This document shows positions 25,170 to 34,910 of a stretch of 64,000 nucleotides of DNA, one piece after another. The translations under genes and the position numbers were made by a program. The stretch covers positions 5,586,001 through 5,650,000 of the forward strand of contig NZ_CP051293.1 in NCBI RefSeq assembly GCF_013170805.1, in the 5' to 3' direction. Source of the stretch: Mesorhizobium sp. NZP2077 (GTDB lineage Bacteria > Pseudomonadota > Alphaproteobacteria > Rhizobiales > Rhizobiaceae). Position 1 is the stretch's first letter. Every line of letters begins with the position of its first letter. The notes under the pieces are model-generated. The model did no database searches, had not been told where the DNA came from, and saw only the letters and a list, made by a program, of their open reading frames with translations.

Positions 25170-26354
25170 ATGAAGATCCGCAGCATCAAGGCCACGCCGA
25201 TCAATCTTCGCCTCGAGGCACCCTATGGCTGGGTGTTCGGCGAGCTCGACGGGTTTTCGCAGACCATTGTCGAGGTCGAGACCGAGGATGGGCCGATCGG
25301 CTTGGGCGAAGCGCCGACGCCGGCGGCAGCCGCCATCATCAATGATGTTCTGGCCGAGCGCCTGATCGGCCGCGACGCCTTCGATATCGCCGGCGCAGAG
25401 CATGTCTGCCTGCCCTACTGGACCGGCGTGCAGTCGATCAACGACCGCACCCGCATCATGGCTTTCGGCGCCGTCGAAATGGCGTTGTGGGATCTGCGCG
25501 GCAAGGCGTGGAACCAACCGCTCTACCAGCTGCTCGGTGGCGCCGTGCGCAAGGACATCCCGTTCACCGACTATTTCTCGCTGCGCGGCGATGGACCCAA
25601 GGTGAAGGGCGAGACGACGCCGGAAGAAGTCGCCGATTATTGCGTCGAACTGCACGAGACGCATGGCACGACCTTCTTCGAAGGCAAATTCTCGACGCAA
25701 GACCCGAAAGTCTCGCTGAGAATGGTCGAGCTGATCCGCGAAAAGCTCGGCGACGAGGCGATGATCCGCATCGATTCCAACCAGGCCTATTCGCTCAGCA
25801 CCGCGCGGCGGCTGGCGCGGCCGCTCGAAGAACTCGGCGTGCGCAACTGGGAGGATCCGGTGGCAACGATCGAAGAGATGCGCCAGTTGCGGCAGCATTG
25901 CTCGATCCCGTTCTCAACCCACAACATCGACATTGCGCGCGCCATGGACCTCAAGGTTCCGGACGCCTTCGTCGGCAACCCGACAGCGCATGGCGGCATC
26001 GGCCGCATGCTGCGCTTCGTCGGCGCCTGCGAGCACGCCGGCGTCGATTTCTGGTGCTACAGCGGCGACAGCGGCATCGGCAGCGCGGCCTATCTGCATC
26101 TGTGCGCGGCGCTCGGCTGGATCCGGGAGCCGAACCAGTCGCTGTTTCGCATGCAGCCCATGGATATCACCGAAGAAGGGCCGTTTTCGCCTGGGAACAA
26201 TGTCGTGCGCGTGCCCGAGGGACCCGGTCTCGGCGTCACCTTGTCGCGGAAAAACCTCGCGGCCTGCCATCGCGATTTCGTCGAGAACGGCCCGTGCAAC
26301 AAATATCACGACCCGGCGAAGCCCGGCACATATCGCCGCCTGCCGCTCAACTAG
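25170..26354 (+). CDS. Enolase-superfamily protein, glucarate-dehydratase-like subgroup
   Basis: A 394-residue protein. Likely ligands and catalytic residues are K173 (FEGKFS), D202 (RIDSNQAY), E228 (NWEDP) and the THN segment at 250-252, resembling the Asn third ligand of glucarate dehydratases. A late GDSGIG segment follows. Paired directly with a Lys/Lys-type member, it may carry out a sequential step such as epimerisation followed by elimination. Reaction not assignable from sequence. Confidence 0.75.
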   Translation: MKIRSIKATPINLRLEAPYGWVFGELDGFSQTIVEVETEDGPIGLGEAPTPAAAAIINDVLAERLIGRDAFDIAGAEHVCLPYWTGVQSINDRTRIMAFGAVEMALWDLRGKAWNQPLYQLLGGAVRKDIPFTDYFSLRGDGPKVKGETTPEEVADYCVELHETHGTTFFEGKFSTQDPKVSLRMVELIREKLGDEAMIRIDSNQAYSLSTARRLARPLEELGVRNWEDPVATIEEMRQLRQHCSIPFSTHNIDIARAMDLKVPDAFVGNPTAHGGIGRMLRFVGACEHAGVDFWCYSGDSGIGSAAYLHLCAALGWIREPNQSLFRMQPMDITEEGPFSPGNNVVRVPEGPGLGVTLSRKNLAACHRDFVENGPCNKYHDPAKPGTYRRLPLN

Positions 26355-26618
26355 GGAAACGAGAAGGGAAGGAGACTTATTCAAGAGCAAGAGTCCACTG
26401 CTGCGATTGGATCGCAACGACAGGGCCTGACGGTGGAAGCATTGCCTCAAGAAAATCTGACCCCTGCGCCGCAAGGATCGGATGGACCAGACAAAGCCGC
26501 ATGCTACAGTCCCGGTCGAACTCACGTCGTTGATGGCCGGGGCAAGGAGAACTCCACGGAATTTCGTCAACCGGAAGTGCATTCTCAGCCATAAGAAATA
26601 GGGGAAAGGGTTAAACCC
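26355..26618. other. Intergenic region before the dipeptide-type transporter
   Basis: 264 bp between the enolase gene and the binding-protein gene. No recognisable gene, repeat or clear promoter. A 71-codon frame is open on the plus strand from an ATT at 26379 behind AAGGAG, and its antisense is open too, but neither product resembles a protein. Confidence 0.4.
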
Positions 26619-28283
26619 ATGAGCAAGAACTATCGCATTCTCGACCTGATCCGGCGCAGCCGCTCGCCGCTCGAAAATCACCTCATCGACGGTCTCGTCG
26701 ACGGCCGTGTCAGCCGCCGTGATTTCATTCGCCACGGCAGCCTGCTCGGCCTGTCGCTGCCGCTTCTGGGCGGTATCACCACGGCGGCCGGCCTCAGTGG
26801 CATGCCGTCGCTCGCCCGCGCCGCGGGCGCCGCCGGCGCCACCATCCGCGTTGCCAGCAGCGTGCCGGCAGCAGCCATCGACCCGGTCACCATTGCCGAT
26901 GCCGGCGGCCTCGTCGTGCTGCAGCAGGTTGCCGAATTCCTCTGCGTCGACGGCCCAGATCTCGTGCTGAAGCCGGCTCTGGCGGAAAGCTGGAAGCCGA
27001 ACGATACCGGCACTGTGTGGACCTTCAAGCTGCGCAAGGGCGTGAAATTCCACTCCGGCGGCGAGATGAAGGCCGACGACGTGGTGGCCAGCATCGACCG
27101 CCTTGCCGACCCGGCAAACTCGTCCAACGCGCTGTCGGTGTTCACCGGCATCCTGCAGAAGGGCGCCACCAAGAAGGTCGACGACTACACGGTGGAATTC
27201 CATCTCGACGCGCCGAACGGCAATTTCCCCTACATGGTATCGTCGGACAACTACAACGCCGTGATCATCCCGGCGAGCTACAAGGGCGACTACGAGACCA
27301 GCTTCGACGGCACCGGCCCGTTCAAGATCGAAAAATACACGGCCAAGGTAGGCGCCTCTTTCGTCCGCAACGACAACTATTGGGGCGAGAAGGCGCTGCC
27401 CGATCGCAGCGAGTTCACCTTCTTCACCGATGTGCAGCCGATGATCCTGGCGCTGCAGGGCGGACAGGTCGACATCATCAACCAGATGCCGGTGCTGGCC
27501 GGCGTTGCACTGCTCAGTGATCCGAGCGTCGACATCATCAGCCTGAAGTCGGTCGCGCACCAGCAACTGCATCTGCGCTGCGATTCCGATCCGTTCAAGG
27601 ACCCGCGCGTGCGCCGCGCCATCGCGCTCAGCCTCGATCGCGACAAACTCGTCGCCGGCCTGATGAAAGGCCGCGCTTCGCCTGGCAACGACAGCCCGTT
27701 CGCGCCTGCCTATCCGTCGACCGATACAAGCGTGCCGCAGCGCAAGCAGGATATCGCGCAGGCCAAGCAACTGATGGAAGCGGCCGGCGCCGGCAAGGGT
27801 TTCAAGGTGACGCTGACCACCGAGCGCTACCTGGAAATTCCCGAATACGCCCAGCTCATCCAGAACTGGGTCAAGGAGATCGGCATCGAGCTCGAGCTCA
27901 ACATCCTTGACCAGGGCGGCTACTACGGCGATGCGGTGTTCGGCAAATCGAACTGGCTGGATTCGGTGATGGGCATTACCGACTATGGTCACCGCGGCGT
28001 GCCGAACGTGTTCCTTGCAGCACCCCTGAAGAGCGACGGCACCTGGAACGCCGCGCATTTCAAGAACAAGGACTACGACACGCTGGCGAACAGCTACATC
28101 GCCGCGCTCGACCTTGAGGCGCAGAAGGCCACAGCAGGCAAAATCCAGAACCTGCTGCTCGAGGAAACGCCTGTCATCTTCGGCTATTTCTACGACTACC
28201 TGACGGCGACAGCGAAGGGCGTGGCCGGCGTGCAGCCGACCGCCATGTCGCAGCTGTTCCTCGAAAAGGCAACGAAGGCCTAA
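26619..28283 (+). CDS. Dipeptide/oligopeptide-type ABC transporter substrate-binding protein, Tat-exported
   Basis: A 554-residue family 5 binding protein. Its N-terminus carries a twin-arginine signal (SRRDFIRHGSLLGLSLPLL, about residues 30-48) after a 28-residue leader, unusual for DppA types. The mature part has the family pattern LKPALAESWKPNDTGTVWTF and FHSGGEMKADDVVASIDRL. First gene of the transporter operon, followed by a hairpin. A close paralogue lies at 33255-34910. Confidence 0.86.
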   Translation: MSKNYRILDLIRRSRSPLENHLIDGLVDGRVSRRDFIRHGSLLGLSLPLLGGITTAAGLSGMPSLARAAGAAGATIRVASSVPAAAIDPVTIADAGGLVVLQQVAEFLCVDGPDLVLKPALAESWKPNDTGTVWTFKLRKGVKFHSGGEMKADDVVASIDRLADPANSSNALSVFTGILQKGATKKVDDYTVEFHLDAPNGNFPYMVSSDNYNAVIIPASYKGDYETSFDGTGPFKIEKYTAKVGASFVRNDNYWGEKALPDRSEFTFFTDVQPMILALQGGQVDIINQMPVLAGVALLSDPSVDIISLKSVAHQQLHLRCDSDPFKDPRVRRAIALSLDRDKLVAGLMKGRASPGNDSPFAPAYPSTDTSVPQRKQDIAQAKQLMEAAGAGKGFKVTLTTERYLEIPEYAQLIQNWVKEIGIELELNILDQGGYYGDAVFGKSNWLDSVMGITDYGHRGVPNVFLAAPLKSDGTWNAAHFKNKDYDTLANSYIAALDLEAQKATAGKIQNLLLEETPVIFGYFYDYLTATAKGVAGVQPTAMSQLFLEKATKA

Positions 28284-28311
28284 AGCGAAAAGGGAAAGCC
28301 AATCCTGTAAC

Positions 28312-28337
28312 AGCCAGCTCCCGCATGGGGGCTGGCT
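28312..28337 (+). promoter_or_regulatory. Intercistronic hairpin after the binding-protein gene
   Basis: AGCCAGC-TCCC pairs with GGGG-GCTGGCT around a GCAT loop (11 pairs, one G-T). There is no T-run; it probably protects the upstream message or limits read-through, as at 8065-8092. The next gene's ribosome-binding site follows four bases later. Confidence 0.55.
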
Positions 28338-28355
28338 CCACAAGGAGTCTTAGCC

Positions 28356-29309
28356 ATTCTCTCCTTCTTTGCACGGCGCATTTCCCTGTCGCTCGTGACG
28401 CTGTTCCTGCTCAGCATCATGGTGTTCCTGGGCGGCCAGGTGCTGCCCGGCAATGTCGGGCGAGCGATCCTGGGGCCGTTTGCCGACCAGCGCGCGGTAG
28501 ATGCACTCAATCACACTCTCGGCGTCGATCGCCCGCTGCTCACCCAATATGCGACCTGGATCTGGAACTTCGTCCGGGGCGACATGGGCACGTCCTACAT
28601 CTTCCGCTCGCCGGTGGCGCCGTTCGTCATCGATGCCTTGGGCAATTCGATGAAGCTGGCCGCCGTCGCCTTCGTGCTGGTGGTGCCGATCGGCATCCTC
28701 GGCGGTGTCGTGGCCGCACTCAATCTCAACCGCCCGCTCGACCGCATCATCAGCCTTGGCGGCCTGTCGGTGACGGTGTTGCCGGAGTTCGTCACCGGCA
28801 TCATCCTGATCCTTATCTTCGGTGTGTGGCTGCGCTGGCTGCCGATCTCGGCGGCCTGGCCGAAGGATGCCGGCTTCTTCACCCAGCTCTATTACCTGAT
28901 CCTACCGTCACTGCCGCTGTTCCTGGTCCTGTTCGGCTATATCGCGCGCATGGCGCGCTCCGGCATGATCGAGGCGCTCGATTCCGACTATACGCGAACG
29001 GCGGTGCTCAAAGGCCTGCCCTGGCGCACCGTGATCTGGCGCCATGTGCTGCGCAACGCGCTGCTGCCGACCATCACCGTCATCGCTACGCAAACCGGCT
29101 ATCTCATCGGCGGCTTGGTGGTGATTGAGACGCTGTTTCGCTACCAGGGCATCGGCTCGCTGATCTTCACCGCCGCGCGCGGCAAGGATTTCCCGATGCT
29201 GGAATCGGGCATCCTCACCATCGGCATCGTCTATGCCGTGGCGACATTGATCGCCGACTTCCTCTATTCCGTGCTTAATCCGCGCATCCGGCTGGGGTCA
29301 GACCAATGA
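28356..29309 (+). CDS. Dipeptide-type ABC transporter permease (DppB-like), probable ATT start
   Basis: A 317-residue permease with six membrane segments and the family loop EALDSDYTRTAVLKGLPWRTV. Similarity to DppB proteins starts at ILSFFARRISLSLVTLFLL, before the first ATG/GTG-type start (GTG 28395), which would cut TM1. The only codon at the right place is ATT 28356, ten bases after a strong AAGGAG. ATT is a rare but valid bacterial start; alternatively an ATG was mutated. The stop overlaps the next gene in an ATGA. Confidence 0.8.
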   Translation: MLSFFARRISLSLVTLFLLSIMVFLGGQVLPGNVGRAILGPFADQRAVDALNHTLGVDRPLLTQYATWIWNFVRGDMGTSYIFRSPVAPFVIDALGNSMKLAAVAFVLVVPIGILGGVVAALNLNRPLDRIISLGGLSVTVLPEFVTGIILILIFGVWLRWLPISAAWPKDAGFFTQLYYLILPSLPLFLVLFGYIARMARSGMIEALDSDYTRTAVLKGLPWRTVIWRHVLRNALLPTITVIATQTGYLIGGLVVIETLFRYQGIGSLIFTAARGKDFPMLESGILTIGIVYAVATLIADFLYSVLNPRIRLGSDQ

Positions 29310-30184
29310 GCGCCGTCCAGACCACCTCTCCCCCACAAGACGACACGCGCCGGCGCAGCCCCATGGCGGAGGTCTTGTTCTCGCTGCTGCGCTCGCGAAC
29401 CTTCCTCGTCGGCCTCGTCATCGTACTGTTCTGGGTCGCCTGCGCACTGTTCGGCGAACATTTTGCGCCCTATGACCCGCTTGCCGACGACATCATCAAC
29501 GCGCTGGCGCCGCCCTCGCGCGAGCACTGGTTCGGCACCGACCAGATCGGCCGCGACGTCTTCTCGCGCGTCATCGTCGGCTCGCGCGATATCCTCACTG
29601 TCGCCCCGCTGGCGACCTTGCTGGCGACGGTGGCCGGCACCGCACTTGGCCTGCTCACCGGCTATTTCCGCGGCATCGTCGACGATGTCGTCAGCCGCAT
29701 CCTCGAAGCTTTCATGGCGATCCCGGTCGTCATCGTGGCGCTGCTCGCCATCGTCGCGCTTGGCACCTCCAAGACCACCGTCATCGTCGTCATTGGCCTG
29801 AGCTTCGCGCCGATCATTGCCCGCACCGTGCGCTCGGCGGTGCTGGCCGAACGCGAACTCGACTATGTCGCCGCCGCCCAGCTGAGGCACGAGAGTGCGC
29901 TGCATACGATGTTCGTCGAAATCCTGCCCAACGTCATCCCGCCGATCCTGGTCGAGACCACCGTGCGGCTGGGATACGCCATCTTCGCGGTCGCCACGCT
30001 GTCCTTCATGGGTTTTGGCATCCAGCCGCCATCACCCGACTGGGGGCTGTCGATCTCCAGCAATTACGGCATGATCGGCGGCGGCTTCTGGTGGACGGTG
30101 CTGTTCGACGCACTCGCCATCGCCTCGCTGGTGATCGGCGTCAACCTGGCGGCCGACGGCGTCCATGGAGCGCTCAATGACTAA
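29306..30184 (+). CDS. Dipeptide-type ABC transporter permease (DppC-like)
   Basis: A 292-residue permease with an N-terminal extension, six membrane spans and the DppC-type sequence HWFGTDQIGRDVFSRVIVGSR, then FMGFGIQPPSPDWG. ATGA overlap with DppB and an 8-bp overlap with the ATPase gene show a tightly coupled operon. Confidence 0.88.
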   Translation: MSAVQTTSPPQDDTRRRSPMAEVLFSLLRSRTFLVGLVIVLFWVACALFGEHFAPYDPLADDIINALAPPSREHWFGTDQIGRDVFSRVIVGSRDILTVAPLATLLATVAGTALGLLTGYFRGIVDDVVSRILEAFMAIPVVIVALLAIVALGTSKTTVIVVIGLSFAPIIARTVRSAVLAERELDYVAAAQLRHESALHTMFVEILPNVIPPILVETTVRLGYAIFAVATLSFMGFGIQPPSPDWGLSISSNYGMIGGGFWWTVLFDALAIASLVIGVNLAADGVHGALND

Positions 30185-32219
30185 CTCAGCAAAGGCTGAA
30201 AACGCCCTCGAGCTGCACGATCTGTCGGTCGCCTATCGGGTGGCCGGGCGCAACCGCGCCGTGCTGCGCAATCTCAGCCTTAACATCAGCCAAGGCGAGG
30301 CCTACGGGCTGGTCGGCGAGTCCGGCTGCGGCAAATCCACCGTGGCACTCACCGTCGTGCGCTATCTGCCGAGGAACGGCTCGATATCGGGCGGCGCCAT
30401 CTCGCTCGACGGCCAGGACGTCATGAAGCTCGATGCCGAGGCCTTGCGGCGCGCGCGAGCCGAAAGTGTCTCGATGGTCTATCAGGATCCCGGCAAGGCG
30501 CTGAACCCGTCGATCCGCATCGGACGCCAGCTGACCGAGATCTTTGAACTTGCCGGCGTCACGGGCAAGGCGGCTGAGGATCGCGCCATTGCCATGCTCA
30601 ACCGCGTGCGCATCTCCGATCCGCCAAGCGTCATGCAGCGCTACCCGCACCAGCTCTCCGGCGGCATGCAGCAGCGCGTGGCGATCGCCATGGCGCTGGC
30701 CAATGATCCCTCGATGCTGATCCTCGACGAGCCGACGACCGGGCTGGATGCGACCGTCGAAGCGGAGGTGCTCGACCTCATCGCACAGCTGCGGCAAGAG
30801 CTGTCGGCCTCGATCCTGTTCATCAGCCACAACCTCGCCGTCGTCTCCAACATGTGCGACCGGGTCGGCGTGCTCTATGCCGGCATGCTGGTGGAAGAAG
30901 GGCCGACCGACGTCGTCTTCAACGATCCGCGCCATCCCTACACGGTTGCCCTGCTGCGCTGCCTGCCGCGCGGTGGCCAGCGCAAGGACCAGGGCCGGCT
31001 CGACACCATTCCGGGTTTCCTGCCGGGTATTGGCGCTGACATCAAGGGCTGTGCCTTCGCCGACCGCTGCGCGCTCGCCGACGATCGCTGCCGCACCGAA
31101 TTGCCGCCGCTCTATGATCTGAGCGACGAGCGCGGAAAACGCTTGTCGCGTTGCTTCCATCACGACAAGGCGCAGGCCCTGCCGCGCGCCACACCCAGCG
31201 ATGTTGCGCCTGCGCCAAAGGCGGAAGCGGCACCGGTGCTGCGTGTCGCCGGGCTGAACAAGACCTATGCCAGCCATGGCCATCCCTTGCGCGCGGTCAA
31301 GGATGTCTCGCTTGATCTGCGGCCCGGCGAAACACTGGGGCTGGTCGGCGAATCCGGCAGCGGCAAGACCACCTTCGCCAGGCTGCTGCTCGGCCTTGTG
31401 CCGCCCGATGAGGGCGGCACCATCGAGCTCGAGGGCAAGCCGCTGGCGGCAAAGCTGGAGAACCGTGGCGACGATCAGGTCAAGGCGATGCAGATCGTCT
31501 TCCAGAACCCGGACTCAGCCCTCAACCGCTCGCATTCGATCCGCCACATCCTCGGCCGCGCCTTGAAGCGGCTGGCCGGTCTGTCCGGCAAGGCGCAGGA
31601 GGCGCGCCTCGACGATCTCGTCCACTCGGTGCGCCTCACCGATCGGCATCTGGCCGTCAAGCCGCGCCAGCTGTCAGGCGGGCTGAAGCAGCGCGTCGCC
31701 ATTGCGCGTGCCTTCGCCGGCGATCCGCGCATCGTCGTCTGCGACGAGCCGACCTCCGCGCTCGACGTCTCCGTCCAGGCGGCTATCCTCAACCTGCTTG
31801 CCGACCTGCAGTCCAAGGAGGATGTCAGCTACATCTTCATCTCGCACGACCTTGGCGTGGTGCGTTACCTCTCCGACAAGATCGCCGTGCTCTATCTCGG
31901 CCGCATCATGGAGATCGGGCCATCGGAGGAGGTCTTCTCCGGTCCGCATCATCCCTATACCGAAGCGCTGCTGTCGGCCGTGCCCAAGCTCGACCAGACC
32001 GAAACCGCGCGCATCCGGCTCGACGGTGAAATCCCCAGCGCCACCAACCCGCCATCAGGCTGCGTCTTCCACACACGCTGCCCGCGCAAGATCGGCCCGA
32101 TCTGCGAGCAGCAGGAGCCGCCGCTGGCAGAAGCACAGCCCGGACATTCGATCCGCTGCCATATCCCCTATGCGGAACTGGCGAGGCTGCAGAAACCCGC
32201 CGTGATCGAGGCGGCATAG
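30177..32219 (+). CDS. Fused double ATP-binding subunit of dipeptide-type ABC transporter (DppD-DppF fusion)
   Basis: A 680-residue protein with two complete nucleotide-binding domains. Domain 1: Walker A GESGCGKST (47-55), signature LSGGMQQR, Walker B LILDEPTTGLD, switch His (ISHN). Domain 2: GESGSGKTT, LSGGLKQR, VVCDEPTSALD, ISHD. Each ends in the cysteine-bearing oligopeptide C-terminal segment (CAFADRCALADDRC; CVFHTRCPRKIGPIC). Both sites look competent. ATG 30177 has a well-spaced GGAG. It serves this transporter and perhaps the paralogous binding protein at 33255. Confidence 0.88.
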   Translation: MTNSAKAENALELHDLSVAYRVAGRNRAVLRNLSLNISQGEAYGLVGESGCGKSTVALTVVRYLPRNGSISGGAISLDGQDVMKLDAEALRRARAESVSMVYQDPGKALNPSIRIGRQLTEIFELAGVTGKAAEDRAIAMLNRVRISDPPSVMQRYPHQLSGGMQQRVAIAMALANDPSMLILDEPTTGLDATVEAEVLDLIAQLRQELSASILFISHNLAVVSNMCDRVGVLYAGMLVEEGPTDVVFNDPRHPYTVALLRCLPRGGQRKDQGRLDTIPGFLPGIGADIKGCAFADRCALADDRCRTELPPLYDLSDERGKRLSRCFHHDKAQALPRATPSDVAPAPKAEAAPVLRVAGLNKTYASHGHPLRAVKDVSLDLRPGETLGLVGESGSGKTTFARLLLGLVPPDEGGTIELEGKPLAAKLENRGDDQVKAMQIVFQNPDSALNRSHSIRHILGRALKRLAGLSGKAQEARLDDLVHSVRLTDRHLAVKPRQLSGGLKQRVAIARAFAGDPRIVVCDEPTSALDVSVQAAILNLLADLQSKEDVSYIFISHDLGVVRYLSDKIAVLYLGRIMEIGPSEEVFSGPHHPYTEALLSAVPKLDQTETARIRLDGEIPSATNPPSGCVFHTRCPRKIGPICEQQEPPLAEAQPGHSIRCHIPYAELARLQKPAVIEAA

Positions 32220-32237
32220 CAGGGCATCGCTGGCCGG

Positions 32238-33140
32238 CTACCTCAGGCCGGCCATGCCCAGGGAACGGTCGCCTTCCGAAAAACCCTGATCGCTGGTCCA
32301 GCCCTTGGCCAGCGAGCGCAAGCCCGTCAGCGCGACGTCGAGCACATCCGACGAGACGGGGTTAGAGGGATAGGCGAGATAGATCGGCCGCTGGAACATT
32401 GGCGCATTGTCGATACGCCGCATCTCGCCGCGCTCGATATGACCACTGACGGCACTGAGCGGCAGATATGCCGCGGCTTGCTGCGACAGCACATGCTGCA
32501 ACCCGATGAAGACCAGCCCGGCGGAAATGGCCGGCTTGACCATGCCGCCAACGGCGCGGTCATGCTCGATGCGGAATTCGAGCCCCCAGTCCATCAGGAT
32601 GTAGTTGTCGGTCCACGGCTTCGTCTGCGCCGCGTGCTGGACCAGCACCACCTGATCGACGGCCAATGTCTCATAGACGATGCCGGGATGCGGGCGCGGC
32701 AGATAGAGGATGCAGATATCGAGCAAGCCTTCGGCCAGATGATCGATCGCCAGGTCCGGAAAACTGCCCTCGAGCCTTAGCGCCACGTTTGGCCGTTTTG
32801 CACGCATCCATTCGACCCATGGCGAGGTGATCAGGTCCCAGAGATAGGCTGGAGCGGTCAGCCGCAGCAGTGTTTCATAGCCATCGGGAACGGCGATATC
32901 CTGCCTCGATTGCTCCCAAGTGCGGGTGATGGAGGAGGCGTGCGGCAGGAACTGCCGGCCAGCCGGCGTCAGTGTGACGCCGTCGCGGTCGCGCACGAAA
33001 AGCCGGCGTCCCAATTGCTCCTCCAGCCCCCTGATCCGCGCACTGACGGTGGATTGCGCAAGGTTGAGCCGGCTGGCCGCGACAGTGAAGCTGCCATGTT
33101 CGGCAACCTCCAAGAAGCTACGCAGGTTTTCAGTATCCAT
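32238..33140 (-). CDS. LysR-family regulator
   Basis: A 300-residue LysR protein with a helix-turn-helix at about residues 5-62 (NLRSFLEVAEHGSFTVAASRLNLAQSTVSARI). Start 33140 is chosen for its spacing from AAGGG; in-frame ATGs at 33146 and 33155 exist. It is divergent from the second binding-protein gene, the likely target. It also sits back to back with the dipeptide transporter operon end. Confidence 0.83.
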   Translation of the reverse strand: MDTENLRSFLEVAEHGSFTVAASRLNLAQSTVSARIRGLEEQLGRRLFVRDRDGVTLTPAGRQFLPHASSITRTWEQSRQDIAVPDGYETLLRLTAPAYLWDLITSPWVEWMRAKRPNVALRLEGSFPDLAIDHLAEGLLDICILYLPRPHPGIVYETLAVDQVVLVQHAAQTKPWTDNYILMDWGLEFRIEHDRAVGGMVKPAISAGLVFIGLQHVLSQQAAAYLPLSAVSGHIERGEMRRIDNAPMFQRPIYLAYPSNPVSSDVLDVALTGLRSLAKGWTSDQGFSEGDRSLGMAGLR

Positions 33141-33254
33141 ACTCATCCCTTGCATCGAAAATTTCGATGACCCTTATCAAAAAATATCGCTTTCCGGTCG
33201 CAGTCAACAATGACCTAAATGGCCGCCCCCCAAGGGCAAGCGAGGAATGCAGCC

Positions 33255-34910
33255 ATGCCAAGGCCTCTCATGACGATCGATGCTGCTCGCAAAAACCTGA
33301 CGGCAATCGAAAATTCCGCTGTCGACGAATTACTGGCCGGCCGGCTCGACCGCCGCGATTTCGTGCGCCATGGCAGCGTTCTCGGCCTTTCCTTGCCGTT
33401 CCTGGGCAGCCTTGTCGCCGCTGCCGGCCTCGGCACGCAGAAGGCCCGCGCCGAAGGCAAGCCGGGCGGCACGGTGCGCGCCGGCGTTGCCACGCCCGGT
33501 GGCGCCATCGATCCCGTCACCTACTATGACAGCGGCAGCTACCAGCTGGTTTTCCAGACCGCCGAATTCCTCTGCATCACGCAGCCGGACCTCACCTTGA
33601 AGCCCGTGCTGGCGGAAAGCTGGTCGCCGAACGCGGACGGTAGTGTCTGGACCTTCAAGCTGCGCAAAGGCGTGAAATTCCACAATGGCGAGGACTTCAA
33701 GGCCGACGACGTGGTAGCGACCTTCGATCGGCTGGCCGATCCGAACGGCGCCTCGAATGCGCTTTCGGTGTTCAAGGGCCTGCTGTCGAAGGGCGGCACG
33801 CAGAAGGTCGACGACCACACAGTCGCCTTCCATCTCGATGCGCCGAACGGCAGTTTTCCCTATTCGGTGTCGATCGACAATTACAACGCCGTCATCCTGC
33901 CGGCGAGCTACAAGGGCGACTATGAAAAGACCTTTGAAGGCACGGGCCCGTTCCGGCTGGAGAGCTATACGCCGAAGGTCGGCGCCACCTTCATCCGCAA
34001 CCCAGACTATTGGGGCGAGAAGGCGCTGCCCGACCGGCTCGAGTTCAAATTCTACGGCGACGTGCAGCCACGCATCCTGGCATTGCAGGCGGGCGAGGTC
34101 GACATCCTCGACGCGGTGCCGCTCGATGTCAGCCAGGTGGTGCTGAACAGCCCCGACATCACGGTGCTGCGCGTCGCCTCGACCGCGCACCGCCAGTTGC
34201 ACATGCGCTGCGACACTGGTCCGTTCACCGACAAGCGCGTGCGCCAGGCGCTGGCGCTCAGCATCGACCGCTCCAAGCTGGTCGACGGCCTCTGCCGCGG
34301 CATGGCGGCGACCGGCAATGACAGCCCGTTCGCACCAGCCTTCCCCGCCACCGACAAGTCTGTGCCGCAGCGCGTCCAGGACATCGCCAAGGCCAAGCAG
34401 CTTCTCGAGGCAGCCGGCCTCGCCAACGGCTTCGACATCACGCTGACGACGCTGCGCTATTCCGATATTCCAGGCTACGCGCAGCTGTTCCAGAATTTCG
34501 CCAAGGAGATCGGTGCGCGCATCTCGCTCAACATCGAGGACCAGGACAAATATTACGGCAAGGCGGTGTTTGGCCAGTCGGACTGGCTGGACAGCCCGTT
34601 GGGGATCACCGACTACGCCCACCGCAGCGTGCCCAATGTGTTCCTGAAGAGCCCGCTGGTCGGCGACGGCCCGTGGAATGCGGCGCATTTCAAGAACCCT
34701 GCCTATGACGACACGGTCACCTCCTACCTCAAGGCACTCGACATCGGCGCACAGCGCGCGGCGGCCTCCGATATCCAGAAGCTGCTGCTCGACGAGACAC
34801 CTGTGATTTTCAGCTACTTCCCCGATCTGCTGGTGCCGGTGCGCAAGAATGTCAGCGGCCTGCCGCCGATCGCCGCCGGGCTGCTGCTCGATCGCGTGTC
34901 GCTGGGATAG
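33255..34910 (+). CDS. Dipeptide-type ABC transporter substrate-binding protein, paralogue of the one at 26619
   Basis: A 551-residue family 5 binding protein with a twin-arginine signal (DRRDFVRHGSVLGLSLPFLG) after a leader, alignable throughout with the protein at 26619-28283 (for example VWTFKLRKGVKFH and PYWGEKALPDR-type segments in both). It has no permease or ATPase of its own, so it probably feeds the adjacent transporter under control of the divergent LysR, widening its substrate range. Start chosen for GAGGA spacing; in-frame alternatives at 33219 and 33270. Confidence 0.85.
   Translation: MPRPLMTIDAARKNLTAIENSAVDELLAGRLDRRDFVRHGSVLGLSLPFLGSLVAAAGLGTQKARAEGKPGGTVRAGVATPGGAIDPVTYYDSGSYQLVFQTAEFLCITQPDLTLKPVLAESWSPNADGSVWTFKLRKGVKFHNGEDFKADDVVATFDRLADPNGASNALSVFKGLLSKGGTQKVDDHTVAFHLDAPNGSFPYSVSIDNYNAVILPASYKGDYEKTFEGTGPFRLESYTPKVGATFIRNPDYWGEKALPDRLEFKFYGDVQPRILALQAGEVDILDAVPLDVSQVVLNSPDITVLRVASTAHRQLHMRCDTGPFTDKRVRQALALSIDRSKLVDGLCRGMAATGNDSPFAPAFPATDKSVPQRVQDIAKAKQLLEAAGLANGFDITLTTLRYSDIPGYAQLFQNFAKEIGARISLNIEDQDKYYGKAVFGQSDWLDSPLGITDYAHRSVPNVFLKSPLVGDGPWNAAHFKNPAYDDTVTSYLKALDIGAQRAAASDIQKLLLDETPVIFSYFPDLLVPVRKNVSGLPPIAAGLLLDRVSLG

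Noticed and set aside
26379..26594. A 71-codon plus-strand frame starting with ATT behind AAGGAG in the gap before the dipeptide transporter
   Set aside because: The product has a random-looking composition, and the antisense strand is equally open. Without conservation it is not supportable as a gene.
25914..28343. An 809-codon minus-strand frame opposite the enolase and binding-protein genes
   Set aside because: It spans two real plus-strand genes and their gap, with a composition typical of antisense translation and no domain.
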